A DNA stretch of 64,000 nucleotides from Svornostia abyssi (GTDB taxonomy: Bacteria; Actinomycetota; Thermoleophilia; Solirubrobacterales; Solirubrobacteraceae): NCBI GenBank assembly GCA_024666565.1, contig CP088295.1, forward strand, positions 2,480,001 to 2,544,000. The letters are read 5' to 3'. How positions within the stretch are numbered: the stretch's first letter is position 1; every line of letters starts with the position of its first letter. The notes beneath the pieces were generated by a model that saw only the letters and a list, made by a program, of their open reading frames with translations, was not told the origin of the DNA and did no database searches. Position numbers and translations under genes: made by a program. Shown piece by piece: positions 19,107-28,604 of this stretch.

Positions 19107-21930
19107 ATGAGCTTCCTGGAGCGAGCCCTCCGGATGGGGGAGGGCAAGCAGTTCAAGCAGTTCCAGAAGCGGATCAGTGAGATCGCCGCGTTCGAGCCCG
19201 AGCTTGAACTCGAAAGCGACGACGAGCTGAAGTCCCGCTTCGCAGAACTCCACGCCGAGGCGAAGGAGGGACGCGACCTGGACATCCTGCTGCCCGAGGT
19301 CTTCGCGATCACGCGCGAGGTCGGCAAGCGCACGATGAACATGCGGCACTTCGACGTGCAGCTGATCGGCGGCATGGTGCTGCACAACGGGTCGATCGCG
19401 GAGATGAAGACCGGCGAGGGCAAGACGCTCACCGGCACGCTCGCGATCGTCCTCAACGCGATGTCCGGCAAGGGCGTCCACGTCGTCACGGTCAACGACT
19501 ACCTCGCGCGCCGCGACGCCGAGTGGATGTCGCCCATCTACGACTTCCTCGGGCTCTCCTGGGGCGTGCTGCAGAGCCAGCAGCCCTACGAGCAGAAGCG
19601 GGCCGCGTACGCGTCGGACATCACGTACGGCACGAACAGCGAGTTCGGGTTCGACTACCTGCGCGACAACATGGCGCAGTCGCTGGAGGAGAAGGTCCAG
19701 CGCAACCACCCGTTCGCGATCGTCGACGAGGTCGACAACATCCTCATCGACGAGGCGCGCACGCCGCTCATCATCTCCGGCCAGCCCGAGCAGGCCGCGG
19801 ACTTCTACGTCCAGTTCGCCAAGCTCGCCAAGCGCCTGACCGCCGGCAAGAAGCCCGAGGGCATGGACCCGCGGCAGAAGAAGGACTTCGTCGCGGACTA
19901 CGACTACGAGTACGAGGAGAAGCACAAGACCGTCTCGATCACGGAGCAGGGCGTCGCGAAGGCCGAGAAGTTCCTCGGCATCAGCCACCTGTACCGCGCC
20001 GAGAACGGCCACCTCGTCAACCACCTCCAGCAGGCGCTGAAGGCCGAGTCGCTCTACAAGCGCGACGTCGACTACGCCGTGATCGACGGCGAGGTGAAGA
20101 TCATCGACGAGTTCACGGGGCGCATCCTCGACGGCCGCCGCTGGTCCGAGGGGCTGCACCAGGCCGTGGAGGCGAAGGAGGGGGTGCGCGTCCAGGAGGA
20201 GAACCAGACGCTCGCCACCATCACGCTGCAGAACTACTTCCGCCTGTACGACAAGCTCGCGGGCATGACCGGCACCGCCCTCACCGAGGCGACCGAGTTC
20301 ATGAAGATCTACAAGCTGCCGGTCGTCGAGATCCCGACGAACCGCCCGACGCAGCGCAAGGACCAGAACGATCAGGTCTACAAGACGCGCGACGGCAAGT
20401 GGCACGCGGTCGCCAGCGAGGTCACGGCCCGGCACAAGGCCGGCCAGCCGGTCCTCGTCGGCACGATCTCCGTCGAGGTCTCCGAGCTGCTCTCCGGCGA
20501 GCTGAAGAAGCGCGGCGTCCCGCACACCGTGCTGAACGCCAAGCCCGAGCACGCCGAGCGCGAGGGCGAGATCATCGCCGAGGCCGGCCAGCCCGGGGCG
20601 GTCACGCTCGCGACGAACATGGCGGGCCGCGGGGTCGACATCAAGCTTGGCGGCAACGCCGAGCACCTCGCGAAGCTGGAGCTCGTCAAGCTCGGGCTGC
20701 AGCCGGGCGATCCCGACTACGAGGAGCGTCTCGCCGACGTCCTCCCCGCCATCGAACGCCGGGTCGAGGAGAACCGCGAGAAGGTCATGGAGGCCGGCGG
20801 CCTGTTCATCGTGGGCACCGAGCGTCACGAGTCACGCCGGATCGACAACCAGCTGCGCGGCCGCTCAGGCCGTCAGGGGGACCCGGGCGAGTCACGGTTC
20901 TTCCTGAGCGCCGAGGACGACCTCGTGCGCCTGTTCGCCGGGGACCGGATCTACAAGATCCTCGACCGGCTCGGCGAGACCGATGAAGACGGCCACGAGC
21001 TGCCGATCGAGGCGAGCATCCTCAGCAAGCAGATCGAGAAGGCCCAGCGCAAGGTCGAGGAGCAGAACTTCCTCATCCGCAAGCGCGTCCTCGAGTACGA
21101 CGACGTGATGAACGAGCAGCGCCGGATCGTCTACCAGTACCGCAACGAGATTCTCGAGGGCAAGGACATGGGTCCGACCGCTCGCGAGGAGATCGAGGGC
21201 GTCGTCGAACGGCTGGTCGACGAGTACACGCCTGGGGACTACATCGAGGAGTGGGACGTCGAGGGCCTGTTCGACCGCATGCTCGAGATCTTCCCCGTCG
21301 CGATCGACGCCGAGGACATCGATCCCGCCACGATCGACCGCCCGTCGCTCACGAAGATGATCGTCGAGGACGCGATCGCGCTGTACGACGAGCGCGAGCA
21401 GGAGCTCGGCGAGGAGCTCATGCGCACCCTGGAGCGGTACCTGCTGCTGCAGATCATCGACAGCAAGTGGCGTGAGCACCTGTACGACATGGACTACCTG
21501 CGCGAGGGCATCCACCTGCGCGGGTTCGCCCAGATCGAGCCGATCATCGCGTACAAGAACGAGGCATTCACGCTGTTCACCGACCTGATGAACAGCATCT
21601 GGAGCGAGTTCGCCACGCTGGTCTACAACGTCGAGGTGCAGGTCGAGGCGGACGAGCCGCCGCCGACCGAGCGCTACAGCGCGCCGGGCACCGCCACGCG
21701 GCCGGGCAACGTCTCGTACTCCGGCGGCGCGGCTGCGGGGGGCGAGCGCGATCGCCGCAGCGGCCGGGGCGGGTGGCGCCGGGACCGCGTACGCCGAGCC
21801 CGAGCCGGAGGAAGAGGTCGGCTTCCAGCCTGTCGAGCAGCGCAAGCTCGACGCCGAGCAGCAGCTCGGGCGCAACGATCCGTGTTGGTGCGGGTCGGGC
21901 AAGAAGTTCAAGAAGTGCCACGGCGCGTAG
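19107..21930 (+). CDS. secA: Preprotein translocase ATPase SecA (one-base frameshift near the 3' end)
   Basis: Motor that pushes unfolded preproteins through SecYEG. Walker A reads [12 protein letters not shown]-type motor motif [18 protein letters not shown], preprotein-binding and helical wing segments follow, then [13 protein letters not shown] and [18 protein letters not shown]. As written the frame shifts in the G6 run at 21737-21742; removing one G restores a normal C-terminus ending [19 protein letters not shown] (zinc site CxCx8CH) and a 940-residue protein that stops at 21930. Start ATG at 19107 is 10 nt after TACGCT, so it may be leaderless. The last 23 bases overlap the convergent glycosyltransferase gene. 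An essential gene would not be broken, so I read this as a base error. Confidence 0.95.
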
Positions 21931-23425
21931 CGCCGGCAGGCATCGCGTCGCACACCGCATCGACGAGTGACCGCGCCGCGTCGGCGGGCTGACGCCGGCG
22001 GCGGGCACGGCGGCCCGCGGCGGCGAGCGACGCCCGCGTGTCCGGGTCGCGGAGAAGATCGGCAAGGGCGTCGCCGAGCTGCGCGCCGGAGGCGCCGGCG
22101 GGAAGCCGGACCAGCGCGTCCGAGGGGAGTTCGGCCACCGCACCGACCGACGTCGTGAGCACCGGGAGACCGGCCGCCATGCACGCCGCGATGGTCGCGG
22201 AGCTCTCGCCGCGCGTGGCCCCGCGCAACTGCAGCGCGACGGCGGCCGTGCGGAGTCGTGCGGCCCACGTCTCGTGGTCGACCCAGCCGTCGAACGTGAC
22301 GGCGTCGGCGACACCGAGGGTGTCGGCGAGTCGCGCCAGGCGTTGCAGCTCGGCGGGCGGGCCGGGGTCGCCGGTGATGGCCAGCCGCGCCCGCGGATGT
22401 CTGTGACGCGCGTGTGCGAACGCGGCGAGCGTGCCGTCCGGGTCGCGCGGGTAGCCGAGTGCGACGACGAGGTCCGGGTCGCGGGCGACATCGTCGTGCG
22501 TGGTGACGGACGGGCCACCGTGGATGACGAGGCGGATGTCGGCGGCGCGGTCGGGTCGCTCGGCGAGCACGAGCTCGCGCGCCGCGGCGCTGTGCACGAG
22601 GATGCGATCGGCTCGGTCGAGGACGTCTCCGAGGAAGGTCAGGCCCAGCCGGTCGGCGTCCGCGCGGGGGATGGGGACGGGCGGGTCCTTCCGCCATGCC
22701 GCCGGGAGGCGGTGGGACTCGTCGCGCAGGAGGACCCGCCGGTACTGCGCGGGGGTCAGCACGCGCAGGCCCAGCAGCGCTTCGTAGAGGTTCCCGAGGT
22801 ACGTGTCGTGCAGGAGCACGTCGGCCCGGGCGCGCGTGAGGGCTTGCCATGCCGGCACGTGGTACGGGCTGTCGCCGAGCGAGCAGACGAGCGCGCTCCA
22901 GCCTTCGACGTCCGTGGCCGTCGGGGCCCGCACGATGTCGAGGGCGATGTCGGCAGGTGCGGCCGCGACGAGTGCCTGCATCGAGAAGGCCGGTCCTGCG
23001 GGATCGGGCGGCCACGGGGTGACGACGCCGATGCGTGGAACGCCGGGTGCGCGCCGCCGTCCGGTGGCGCGTGTCGCTGCACCGGCGATCGCATCGGCGA
23101 GCTCGGCCGGGGTGCCGTCGGCCGGCCTCCGCACCACGACGTCTGCGACACGGAGCAGGCCGGCACGCTCCGGGCGGGGGCTGCGTCCGGCTGGGGCCAG
23201 GACGACGAGGGAGACATCGGCCGCGCGTGCCCATCGCGGCCAGACGTCCTCGAGCGGGGCGTCGGCAAACGGGTCGAGCACACAGCAGCACAGCGCGCCG
23301 GGCGCGGGGCGACGCGCGCTGCCGCGTTCCTGGACGAGGACCGGAGCGCGCGATGCGAGGGCCGCGACGATCGGCGCCGCGTCGCGCCGACCTCCGCCGA
23401 TGACGACGATCGTCGGGTCAGGCAT
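21908..23425 (-). CDS. Glycosyltransferase, GT4-like, with extra N-terminal domain
   Basis: 505 residues. The C-terminal half has the GT-B retaining transferase layout: [53 protein letters not shown] and the acceptor/nucleotide loop [27 protein letters not shown] (core [16 protein letters not shown]). Residues 1-130 form a separate Rossmann-like domain ([19 protein letters not shown]) of unknown role. Transfers a sugar from an activated donor, likely in surface glycan synthesis. Its start overlaps the stop of the coiled-coil gene by 8 bp, so they form one unit. The 3' end overlaps secA by 23 bp. Confidence 0.8.
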   Translation of the reverse strand: MPDPTIVVIGGGRRDAAPIVAALASRAPVLVQERGSARRPAPGALCCCVLDPFADAPLEDVWPRWARAADVSLVVLAPAGRSPRPERAGLLRVADVVVRRPADGTPAELADAIAGAATRATGRRRAPGVPRIGVVTPWPPDPAGPAFSMQALVAAAPADIALDIVRAPTATDVEGWSALVCSLGDSPYHVPAWQALTRARADVLLHDTYLGNLYEALLGLRVLTPAQYRRVLLRDESHRLPAAWRKDPPVPIPRADADRLGLTFLGDVLDRADRILVHSAAARELVLAERPDRAADIRLVIHGGPSVTTHDDVARDPDLVVALGYPRDPDGTLAAFAHARHRHPRARLAITGDPGPPAELQRLARLADTLGVADAVTFDGWVDHETWAARLRTAAVALQLRGATRGESSATIAACMAAGLPVLTTSVGAVAELPSDALVRLPAGASGAQLGDALADLLRDPDTRASLAAAGRRARRRRQPADAARSLVDAVCDAMPAGATRRGTS

Positions 23426-23747
23426 CCGCGGGCGGCTCGGCGTCCTGGAGCCGGCGGCCGAGGTACGCGATGCCTTCGGCCTGTGCCGCGCGCAGGGCGC
23501 GAACCTCCGGCGTCAGGGCGCCGACCTCGGCGACGAGGACGTCCAAGCGCGCCTCCAGTTCGGCGGTTCGCTCGGTCAGCCGCTGTTCCCAATGGGCGTC
23601 GCGCTCCGCCAGGGTTTGCGTGAGGGCTGCCTGCTGGTCGGCGAGGTCGCGCATCGCCCCGCGGGCATGTCCGAGATCACGGCCGATCGTGTCGAGCCGG
23701 GCGATCACGGGGCGGAGCAGCCGCTGCGCCGCACTGCGGGGATGCAT
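23418..23747 (-). CDS. Small coiled-coil protein upstream of the glycosyltransferase
   Basis: 109 residues. After a basic N-terminus the protein is almost entirely heptad-like helix (about 20-100: DLADQQAALTQTLAERDA, ERTAELEARLDVLVAEVGAL), so a coiled coil is very likely. Similar short helical proteins often sit next to glycosyltransferase and methyltransferase genes for surface glycans; a scaffolding or chain-length role is only a guess. ATG at 23747 is 6 nt after TAGACT (minus strand, 23759-23754). Its stop overlaps the glycosyltransferase start. Confidence 0.72.
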   Translation of the reverse strand: MHPRSAAQRLLRPVIARLDTIGRDLGHARGAMRDLADQQAALTQTLAERDAHWEQRLTERTAELEARLDVLVAEVGALTPEVRALRAAQAEGIAYLGRRLQDAEPPADA

Positions 23748-23859
23748 CCGCGGAGTCTAGGGCGGCAGCGCTCACACCGCATTCCTGCCTGCTGCATTCC
23801 GCGCGGCTTCCTGCCGCGCCGATCCGGGAGGGAACCACGCCCTCGGAGGACCGCCGTCC

Positions 23860-24453
23860 ATGCTCGCCCACCGTCGTCTGCTGCTCAGTCTCACCGTCCT
23901 CGCAGGCGCGTTTGTCGCGATGCCGGCGGCAGCGCAGGCGTGCGGCTCCCAGGATCTCGCGCAGCGGCTGCTGGTCCTCGGGGACACGGGTCTCTACCTC
24001 CCCGTCGACAATGCGGGGTTCGAGAACGGCAACAACGACTGGAAGCTGAGCAAGGCCAGCCTGGTCAAGGCCAACGAGCCGTGGAAGGTGCTGGGGGCGA
24101 AGCACGTCTCGGCGCTGCGCCTGAACGCGGGCGGGACCGCCCTGAGCGACGAGGTCTGCGTCACGGTGGATCACACCCACTCGCGGTTCTTCGCCCGGGC
24201 CGTCACGACGACGGGGTCGCTCCGCGTCGACGTGCTCTGGGACAACGAGGGCCAGGATCAGCAGGCGACCGTCCTGACGCTCAGCGCCGCGCAGTTCAAG
24301 GCGTGGGCCGCCAGCCCGGTCACGCCGATGGCCGCCGCCGTGAAGTCGCTGTACGAGGACGAGGAAGACGAACTCGTCGCGCTGAAGTTCACCGCGGTCA
24401 GCGGCACGTGGGAGATCGACGACGTGCTCGTCGATCCGTACCGCACCCGGTAG
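23860..24453 (+). CDS. Secreted jelly-roll-like protein, paralogue of the gene at 43443
   Basis: 197 residues with a clear signal peptide (RRLLLSLTVLAGAFVAMPAAAQA). The mature part has a beta-rich pattern: NAGFENGNNDWKLSKASLV, NEPWKVLGAKH.., DHTHSRFFARAV, and it ends WEIDDVLVDPYRTR. The same blocks occur in the product at 43443-44201 (GGDFEGTLDGW, NEPWKV, THPTARLFTKG, ITIDDVYVDPVRRR), so the two belong to one family. The fold suggests a carbohydrate-binding-like beta sandwich. Start ATG has GGAGGA upstream. Function unknown. Confidence 0.8.
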   Translation: MLAHRRLLLSLTVLAGAFVAMPAAAQACGSQDLAQRLLVLGDTGLYLPVDNAGFENGNNDWKLSKASLVKANEPWKVLGAKHVSALRLNAGGTALSDEVCVTVDHTHSRFFARAVTTTGSLRVDVLWDNEGQDQQATVLTLSAAQFKAWAASPVTPMAAAVKSLYEDEEDELVALKFTAVSGTWEIDDVLVDPYRTR

Positions 24454-24479
24454 CGCTCACGTGCACTAGCCTCCTGGGC

Positions 24480-25613
24480 ATGTCGACCGGGGACGGATGG
24501 GACAAGTCCGAGACCATCCCGCAGCGCCTGTCGGCGATCCGCGAGCAGCTCGAGCTGCTCGCGTCGTATCTCGACCCTGCGGCATTGAGGGAACGCGTCG
24601 CGGCACTCGAGGCCGAGATGGGCGAGCCGGGCTTCTGGGACAACCAGACGGCCGCCGCGAAGGTCAACGGCGAGCACGCCAAGGCGTCGCGCAAGCTCCA
24701 GGGCTTCGAGCAGCTCCAGGCTGACGCCGAGGACCTCGACGCGCTCGTGGAGATGGCCGCTGAGGACCCGGAGATGGCCGGCGAGCTCGCCGAGCAGATC
24801 GCGTCGGTCGAGACCCGCCTGGCGGCGCTCGAGGAGGAGCGCCTGTTCAGCGGGCCGTACGACGCGGGGGACGCGCTCGTGACGATCAACGCGGGCGCCG
24901 GCGGCACCGACGCGCAGGACTGGGCGGAGATGGTGCTGCGCATGGAGATGCGCTGGGCCGACAAGCGCGGGTTCGACGTCGAGCTGCTCGAGGTCAGCCC
25001 GGGGGAGGAGGCCGGCATCAAGTCGGCGACCTTCAAGGTGACCGGGGACAACGCGTACGGCCTGTACGGCGCGGAGAAGGGCGTGCATCGCCTCGTGCGC
25101 CTGTCGCCGTTCGACAGCGCGAACCGTCGCCAGACCAGCTTCGCGGGCCTTGAGGTCGCGCCGATCGTCGACGAGGTCGACGACGTCGAGATCGAGGACG
25201 ACGACCTGCAGATCGACACGTACCGCGCGTCGGGCGCGGGCGGCCAGCACGTCAACAAGACCGACTCCGCCGTGCGCATCACGCACCGGCCGAGCGGCAT
25301 CGTGGTGCAGTGCCAGAACGAGCGCTCGCAGACGCAGAACAAGCTCACGGCGATGGGCATGCTGCGCGCGAAGCTCTTGGAGCAGCGCGAGCGCGAGCGC
25401 CAGGAGGAGATCGCCCGCGAGAAGGGCGAGGCGCAGGACGTGAACTTCGGCTCGCAGATCCGCAGCTACGTGCTGCACCCGTACACGATGGTCAAAGACC
25501 ACCGCACGAACCACGAGATGGGTGACGCCCAGCGTGTGCTCGACGGTGACCTCGACGGCTTCGTCCGCGCGGAGTTGCTGCGGACCGCCGGGACGGCGAC
25601 CCCCGCGAGCTGA
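24480..25613 (+). CDS. prfB: Peptide chain release factor 2
   Basis: 377 residues. Releases peptide at UGA and UAA codons. Codon-recognition tripeptide SPF ([15 protein letters not shown]) marks it as RF2, and [19 protein letters not shown] carries the GGQ loop that enters the peptidyl transferase centre. The N-terminal part ([20 protein letters not shown]) reads straight through: at the place where many bacteria have the in-frame UGA frameshift, this gene has TAT CTC GAC, so there is no programmed frameshift control. ATG at 24480 is 7 nt after TAGCCT (24467-24472). Confidence 0.95.
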   Translation: MSTGDGWDKSETIPQRLSAIREQLELLASYLDPAALRERVAALEAEMGEPGFWDNQTAAAKVNGEHAKASRKLQGFEQLQADAEDLDALVEMAAEDPEMAGELAEQIASVETRLAALEEERLFSGPYDAGDALVTINAGAGGTDAQDWAEMVLRMEMRWADKRGFDVELLEVSPGEEAGIKSATFKVTGDNAYGLYGAEKGVHRLVRLSPFDSANRRQTSFAGLEVAPIVDEVDDVEIEDDDLQIDTYRASGAGGQHVNKTDSAVRITHRPSGIVVQCQNERSQTQNKLTAMGMLRAKLLEQRERERQEEIAREKGEAQDVNFGSQIRSYVLHPYTMVKDHRTNHEMGDAQRVLDGDLDGFVRAELLRTAGTATPAS

Positions 25614-25616
25614 CCG

Positions 25617-27095
25617 ATGGGCGCGCGGCCAGGTCCTGAGCAGCCGCGCACGCCCTACCTCGACGCGGTCGTCGCCTACGCGTTCCGCGGCGCCGGGCGC
25701 TGGCACGTTCCCGGCCACAAGGGCGGCCCCGGCGCCGATCCCGGCCTGCGCTACGCGATCGGGGACCGGGCGCTGGCGGCCGACGTGCCGCAGGACATCC
25801 GCGGCATCGACGTCGGCCCGTCCCCGACGCCGTACGAGAAGGCCGAGACGCTCGCCGCCGAGGCGCACGGGGCGGCCCGGACGTGGTTCCTCACGAACGG
25901 CGCGACGCAGGGCAACCATGCGCTCACGCTGGCTCTCGCGCCGCTCGGCGCGCCCGTCGTGGTGCAACGCAACGCGCACGCGTCGGTGGTCGACGGGCTC
26001 GTGCTCTCCGGCGGGCGGCCGACGTTCGTGGCCCCCGAGTACGACGAGCCGCTCGGCATGGCCCACGGGGTCACGCCGGAGGGGCTGCGCGCCGCGCTGG
26101 AGCGCACGACGGGCGCGCGGGCCGCGTTCATCGTCTCGCCCACGTACTACGGGATGGTCGCCGACGTCGGCGCGTGCGCCGAGGTCGCGCACGCCGCGGG
26201 CGTGCCCCTCATCGTCGACCAGGCGTGGGGCGGGCACTTCGGCTTTCACCCGGATCTCCCGGCGAGCGCGCTCCAGCTCGGCGCCGACGCCGTGCTCACG
26301 AGCACGCACAAGATGGCGGGGTCGATGACCCAGAGCGCGATGCTCCACATCGCCCGGGATTCACGTGTCGACGTCGAGGCCGTGGATCGCACCATCCGGC
26401 TGGTGCGATCCACGTCGCCGAACTCGCTGCTGCTCGGGTCCCTCGACGCGTCGCGCCGCCAGATGGCCATCCACGGCGAGGCGATCCTCCACGACACGCT
26501 CCTCGCGCTGCGCGAGGTGCGCGACAAGCTCGCCGGCATCGCGGGGATCCGGCTCGTCGGCGAGGAGCTCGTCGGCCGGCCCGGCGTGGCGGCCTGGGAC
26601 CCGCTGCGCATCTCCCTTGACGTGCGCGGCACCGGTCGCTCGGGGTTCGAGGTGGCCGACGCGCTGCGTCAGAGCTACGACATCCATCCTGAACTCGCCA
26701 CGCACGCGATCGTCGTCCTCGTCGTCGGCATGGCCGAGCCCGCGCCCGCGCTCGTGCGGCTGGCCGGCGACCTGGAGGAGACGATCAAGCGGATCGCCGA
26801 GCCCGGCCGGGAGATCCCGGTGGTGCGCTCACCGCTGCACGGCGAGGCGGTCGCGGCGGTACCTCCACGCGATGCGTTCCTCGGCGCGAACGAGGTCGTG
26901 GACGTCGATGACGCCGTCGGCCGGATCTCCTGTGAGTCGATCGCCGGCTACCCGCCGGGCATCCCGGCCCTCCTGCCCGGCGAGGAGATCACTGCGGACA
27001 CCGTGCGCTACCTGCGCGAGCTCGTCGCCGACGGCGCGCGCCTGCACGGCGCCAGCGACCCGGCGTTCCGGCGGGTCACGGTGCTGGTGCGCTGA
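25617..27095 (+). CDS. PLP-dependent Orn/Lys/Arg decarboxylase family protein
   Basis: 492 residues. Fold-type I enzyme of the group III decarboxylases (Bacillus-type arginine/lysine decarboxylase). N-terminal WHVPGHKGGPGADP is the family opening; TWFLTNGATQGNHA is the PLP phosphate loop; the Schiff-base lysine is in TSTHKMAGSMTQ near residue 227. The C-terminal domain (about 390-492) includes GRISCESIAGYPPGIPALLPGE, cited as its core YPPGIPALLPGE, typical of the family. Would make agmatine, cadaverine or putrescine; which is undecided. It starts 3 nt after the prfB stop and so is likely in its operon. The last 20 bp overlap the convergent methyltransferase. Confidence 0.88.
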   Translation: MGARPGPEQPRTPYLDAVVAYAFRGAGRWHVPGHKGGPGADPGLRYAIGDRALAADVPQDIRGIDVGPSPTPYEKAETLAAEAHGAARTWFLTNGATQGNHALTLALAPLGAPVVVQRNAHASVVDGLVLSGGRPTFVAPEYDEPLGMAHGVTPEGLRAALERTTGARAAFIVSPTYYGMVADVGACAEVAHAAGVPLIVDQAWGGHFGFHPDLPASALQLGADAVLTSTHKMAGSMTQSAMLHIARDSRVDVEAVDRTIRLVRSTSPNSLLLGSLDASRRQMAIHGEAILHDTLLALREVRDKLAGIAGIRLVGEELVGRPGVAAWDPLRISLDVRGTGRSGFEVADALRQSYDIHPELATHAIVVLVVGMAEPAPALVRLAGDLEETIKRIAEPGREIPVVRSPLHGEAVAAVPPRDAFLGANEVVDVDDAVGRISCESIAGYPPGIPALLPGEEITADTVRYLRELVADGARLHGASDPAFRRVTVLVR

Positions 27096-27834
27096 CGAAC
27101 AGCCGGTACCCGAGGTCGAGCTCGTCGCGCTCGAGCAGGTCGGCGTGCCGGCGGGCCCAGGTGCCGTCCTCCAGGTCCGCGCGAAGCTGCGCCACGCCCG
27201 CGTCGACCTCCTTCGGAGCGAGCAGGTGGAACAGCGAGATGCCGGCGCGGACCTCGGGGCGCAGGTAGGCCTCGGGTCGCCGCCAGTACGCATGCAGGAA
27301 GCCGTCGCGGCAGTCGTGCGGGATCGGGACGACGTGCGTCTCGATGATGCCGCCGAGCGCGGCCTGGATGTCCTGCACCGAGAAGACCGCCGATGCGAGC
27401 CGCGCGAACCCGGGGAAGTAGTCGCGCACGATCCAGGACGGCCGGAAGAACGACTCGTCGAAGCTGAAGACCACCGCCGGCCCGCGCGCGACGCGCCGCA
27501 GTTCCCGCAGGCCGCCGGGCCGGTCCTCCCAGTGATGGTCGCTGAGCACGGCCATCGTCGCGTCGAACGCGCCGTCGTCGAACGGCAGGGCCTCGGCGCG
27601 GCCGTCGACCGCCGGAGCGGCGCCGGGCGCGCGCTGGCGCCGCATCTCCGCGGACGGTTCGACCGCCAGCACCTCGCGGTCACACGGCTCGTAGCTGCCC
27701 GTCCCGGCGCCGACGTTCAGCACGGTGCGCGCGTCCCCGAGCGCGTTCCAGATCGCGTCGGCGATCCGTGGTTCCTCACCACGCACCTGCGCGTAGCCCA
27801 CGCCGAGCCGCTCGTACGCGCGTGGGTCGGTCAC
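27076..27834 (-). CDS. SAM-dependent methyltransferase (tandem copy 2)
   Basis: 252 residues. Class I methyltransferase: motif I VLNVGAGTGSYEP, acidic strand VLAVEPSAEM, and motif IV region ALPFDDGAFDATMAVLSDHHW. It is clearly a duplicate of the neighbouring gene (shared SVLNVGAGTG-YEP, EPSA-MR-QR, LPFDDGAFDA, DHHW-DR-GLREL and a C-terminal WRRPEA). GTG start at 27834 overlaps the upstream copy's stop by four bases (GTGA). Small-molecule substrate, unknown. Confidence 0.84.
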   Translation of the reverse strand: MTDPRAYERLGVGYAQVRGEEPRIADAIWNALGDARTVLNVGAGTGSYEPCDREVLAVEPSAEMRRQRAPGAAPAVDGRAEALPFDDGAFDATMAVLSDHHWEDRPGGLRELRRVARGPAVVFSFDESFFRPSWIVRDYFPGFARLASAVFSVQDIQAALGGIIETHVVPIPHDCRDGFLHAYWRRPEAYLRPEVRAGISLFHLLAPKEVDAGVAQLRADLEDGTWARRHADLLERDELDLGYRLFVSAPAP

Positions 27835-28583
27835 GTGAGGTTCGCCACCACGAGCCGCACCCCGAGGTCGTGCTGGTCCAGACCCACGAGATCCTGGTTC
27901 GCCGCCGCCCACGCGCCGCTGTCGACGTCCGCGCGCAGCCGCGCGAGCCCGGACGCGAGGTCGTCGGGCGGCAGGCGCCGGAACAGCGAGATGCCGTCGG
28001 CGGCCTGCGGCGCCAGCAGCGCCTCCGGCCGTCGCCAGAAGGTGTGGACGAACTCGTCCGCGCAGTCGTAGGGCAGCGGCACGGGCTCGACGAGGACGTC
28101 CCCGCCCCCGAGTGCCGCGGCGACCTCCGCCGTGCCCCACGGCGGCAGCATCGCGCGCAGGCCGGGCAGGTAGTCGCACAGCCAGGACGAGGCGAGGAAC
28201 GACGGCTCGAAGGTCAGCACCACGACGCGGCGCGCGGCGACCCGCGCGAGCTCGCGCAGCCCCGCGCCCCGGTCGGGCCAGTGGTGGTCGCTGAAGATCG
28301 AGAGGACGGCGTCGAACGCGCCGTCGTCGAACGGCAGCGCGTCGGCGTACGCGCGGATCGCCGGGGCGGCCCCCGCCGGGCGCTGGGATCGCATCGTCGC
28401 GGACGGCTCGACGGCGACGACGTAGCGGTCGGTGGGCTCGTAGTTCCCGGTCCCCGCCCCGACGTTCAGGACACTGCGCGCGTCGCCGAGCCCGGCGTGG
28501 ATGAACGCCGCGAGGCGCGGATCCTCCCGGCGCACGGTGGCGTAGGCGTCGCCGAGCTCGTCGTAGGCAGTGCTCGTGGTCAT
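27831..28583 (-). CDS. SAM-dependent methyltransferase (tandem copy 1)
   Basis: 250 residues, same family as the copy downstream. Motifs SVLNVGAGTGNYEP, VVAVEPSATM, ADALPFDDGAFDAVLSIFSDHHWPD. The first gene of a two-gene unit. Its start lies only 21 bp from the start of the divergent tocopherol-cyclase-like gene, so the two units probably share control. A prenylquinone or chromanol methylation role is possible from the neighbour, but nothing in the sequence proves it. Confidence 0.84.
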   Translation of the reverse strand: MTTSTAYDELGDAYATVRREDPRLAAFIHAGLGDARSVLNVGAGTGNYEPTDRYVVAVEPSATMRSQRPAGAAPAIRAYADALPFDDGAFDAVLSIFSDHHWPDRGAGLRELARVAARRVVVLTFEPSFLASSWLCDYLPGLRAMLPPWGTAEVAAALGGGDVLVEPVPLPYDCADEFVHTFWRRPEALLAPQAADGISLFRRLPPDDLASGLARLRADVDSGAWAAANQDLVGLDQHDLGVRLVVANLT

Positions 28584-28604
28584 CGGTGTGCGAGCATCAA
28601 CGGC

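Noticed and set aside
16515..20828. Very long open frame (over 1400 codons) on the minus strand
   Set aside because: It is antisense to secA, hpf, comF-like and the nucleotidyltransferase genes; its sequence is a mirror of high-GC codon bias (Leu/Asp/Val/Arg-rich) with no recognisable domain apart from the real CtaG segment in another frame.
20892..23291. Open frame of about 800 codons on the minus strand over the secA end and the glycosyltransferase
   Set aside because: Arg/Pro/His-rich shadow of the real genes; the true glycosyltransferase is in a different frame with clear motifs.
22803..24479. Upstream extension of the prfB open frame by more than 500 codons
   Set aside because: It runs antisense to the glycosyltransferase and coiled-coil genes and out of frame with the secreted-protein gene; RF2 has its normal length from 24480.
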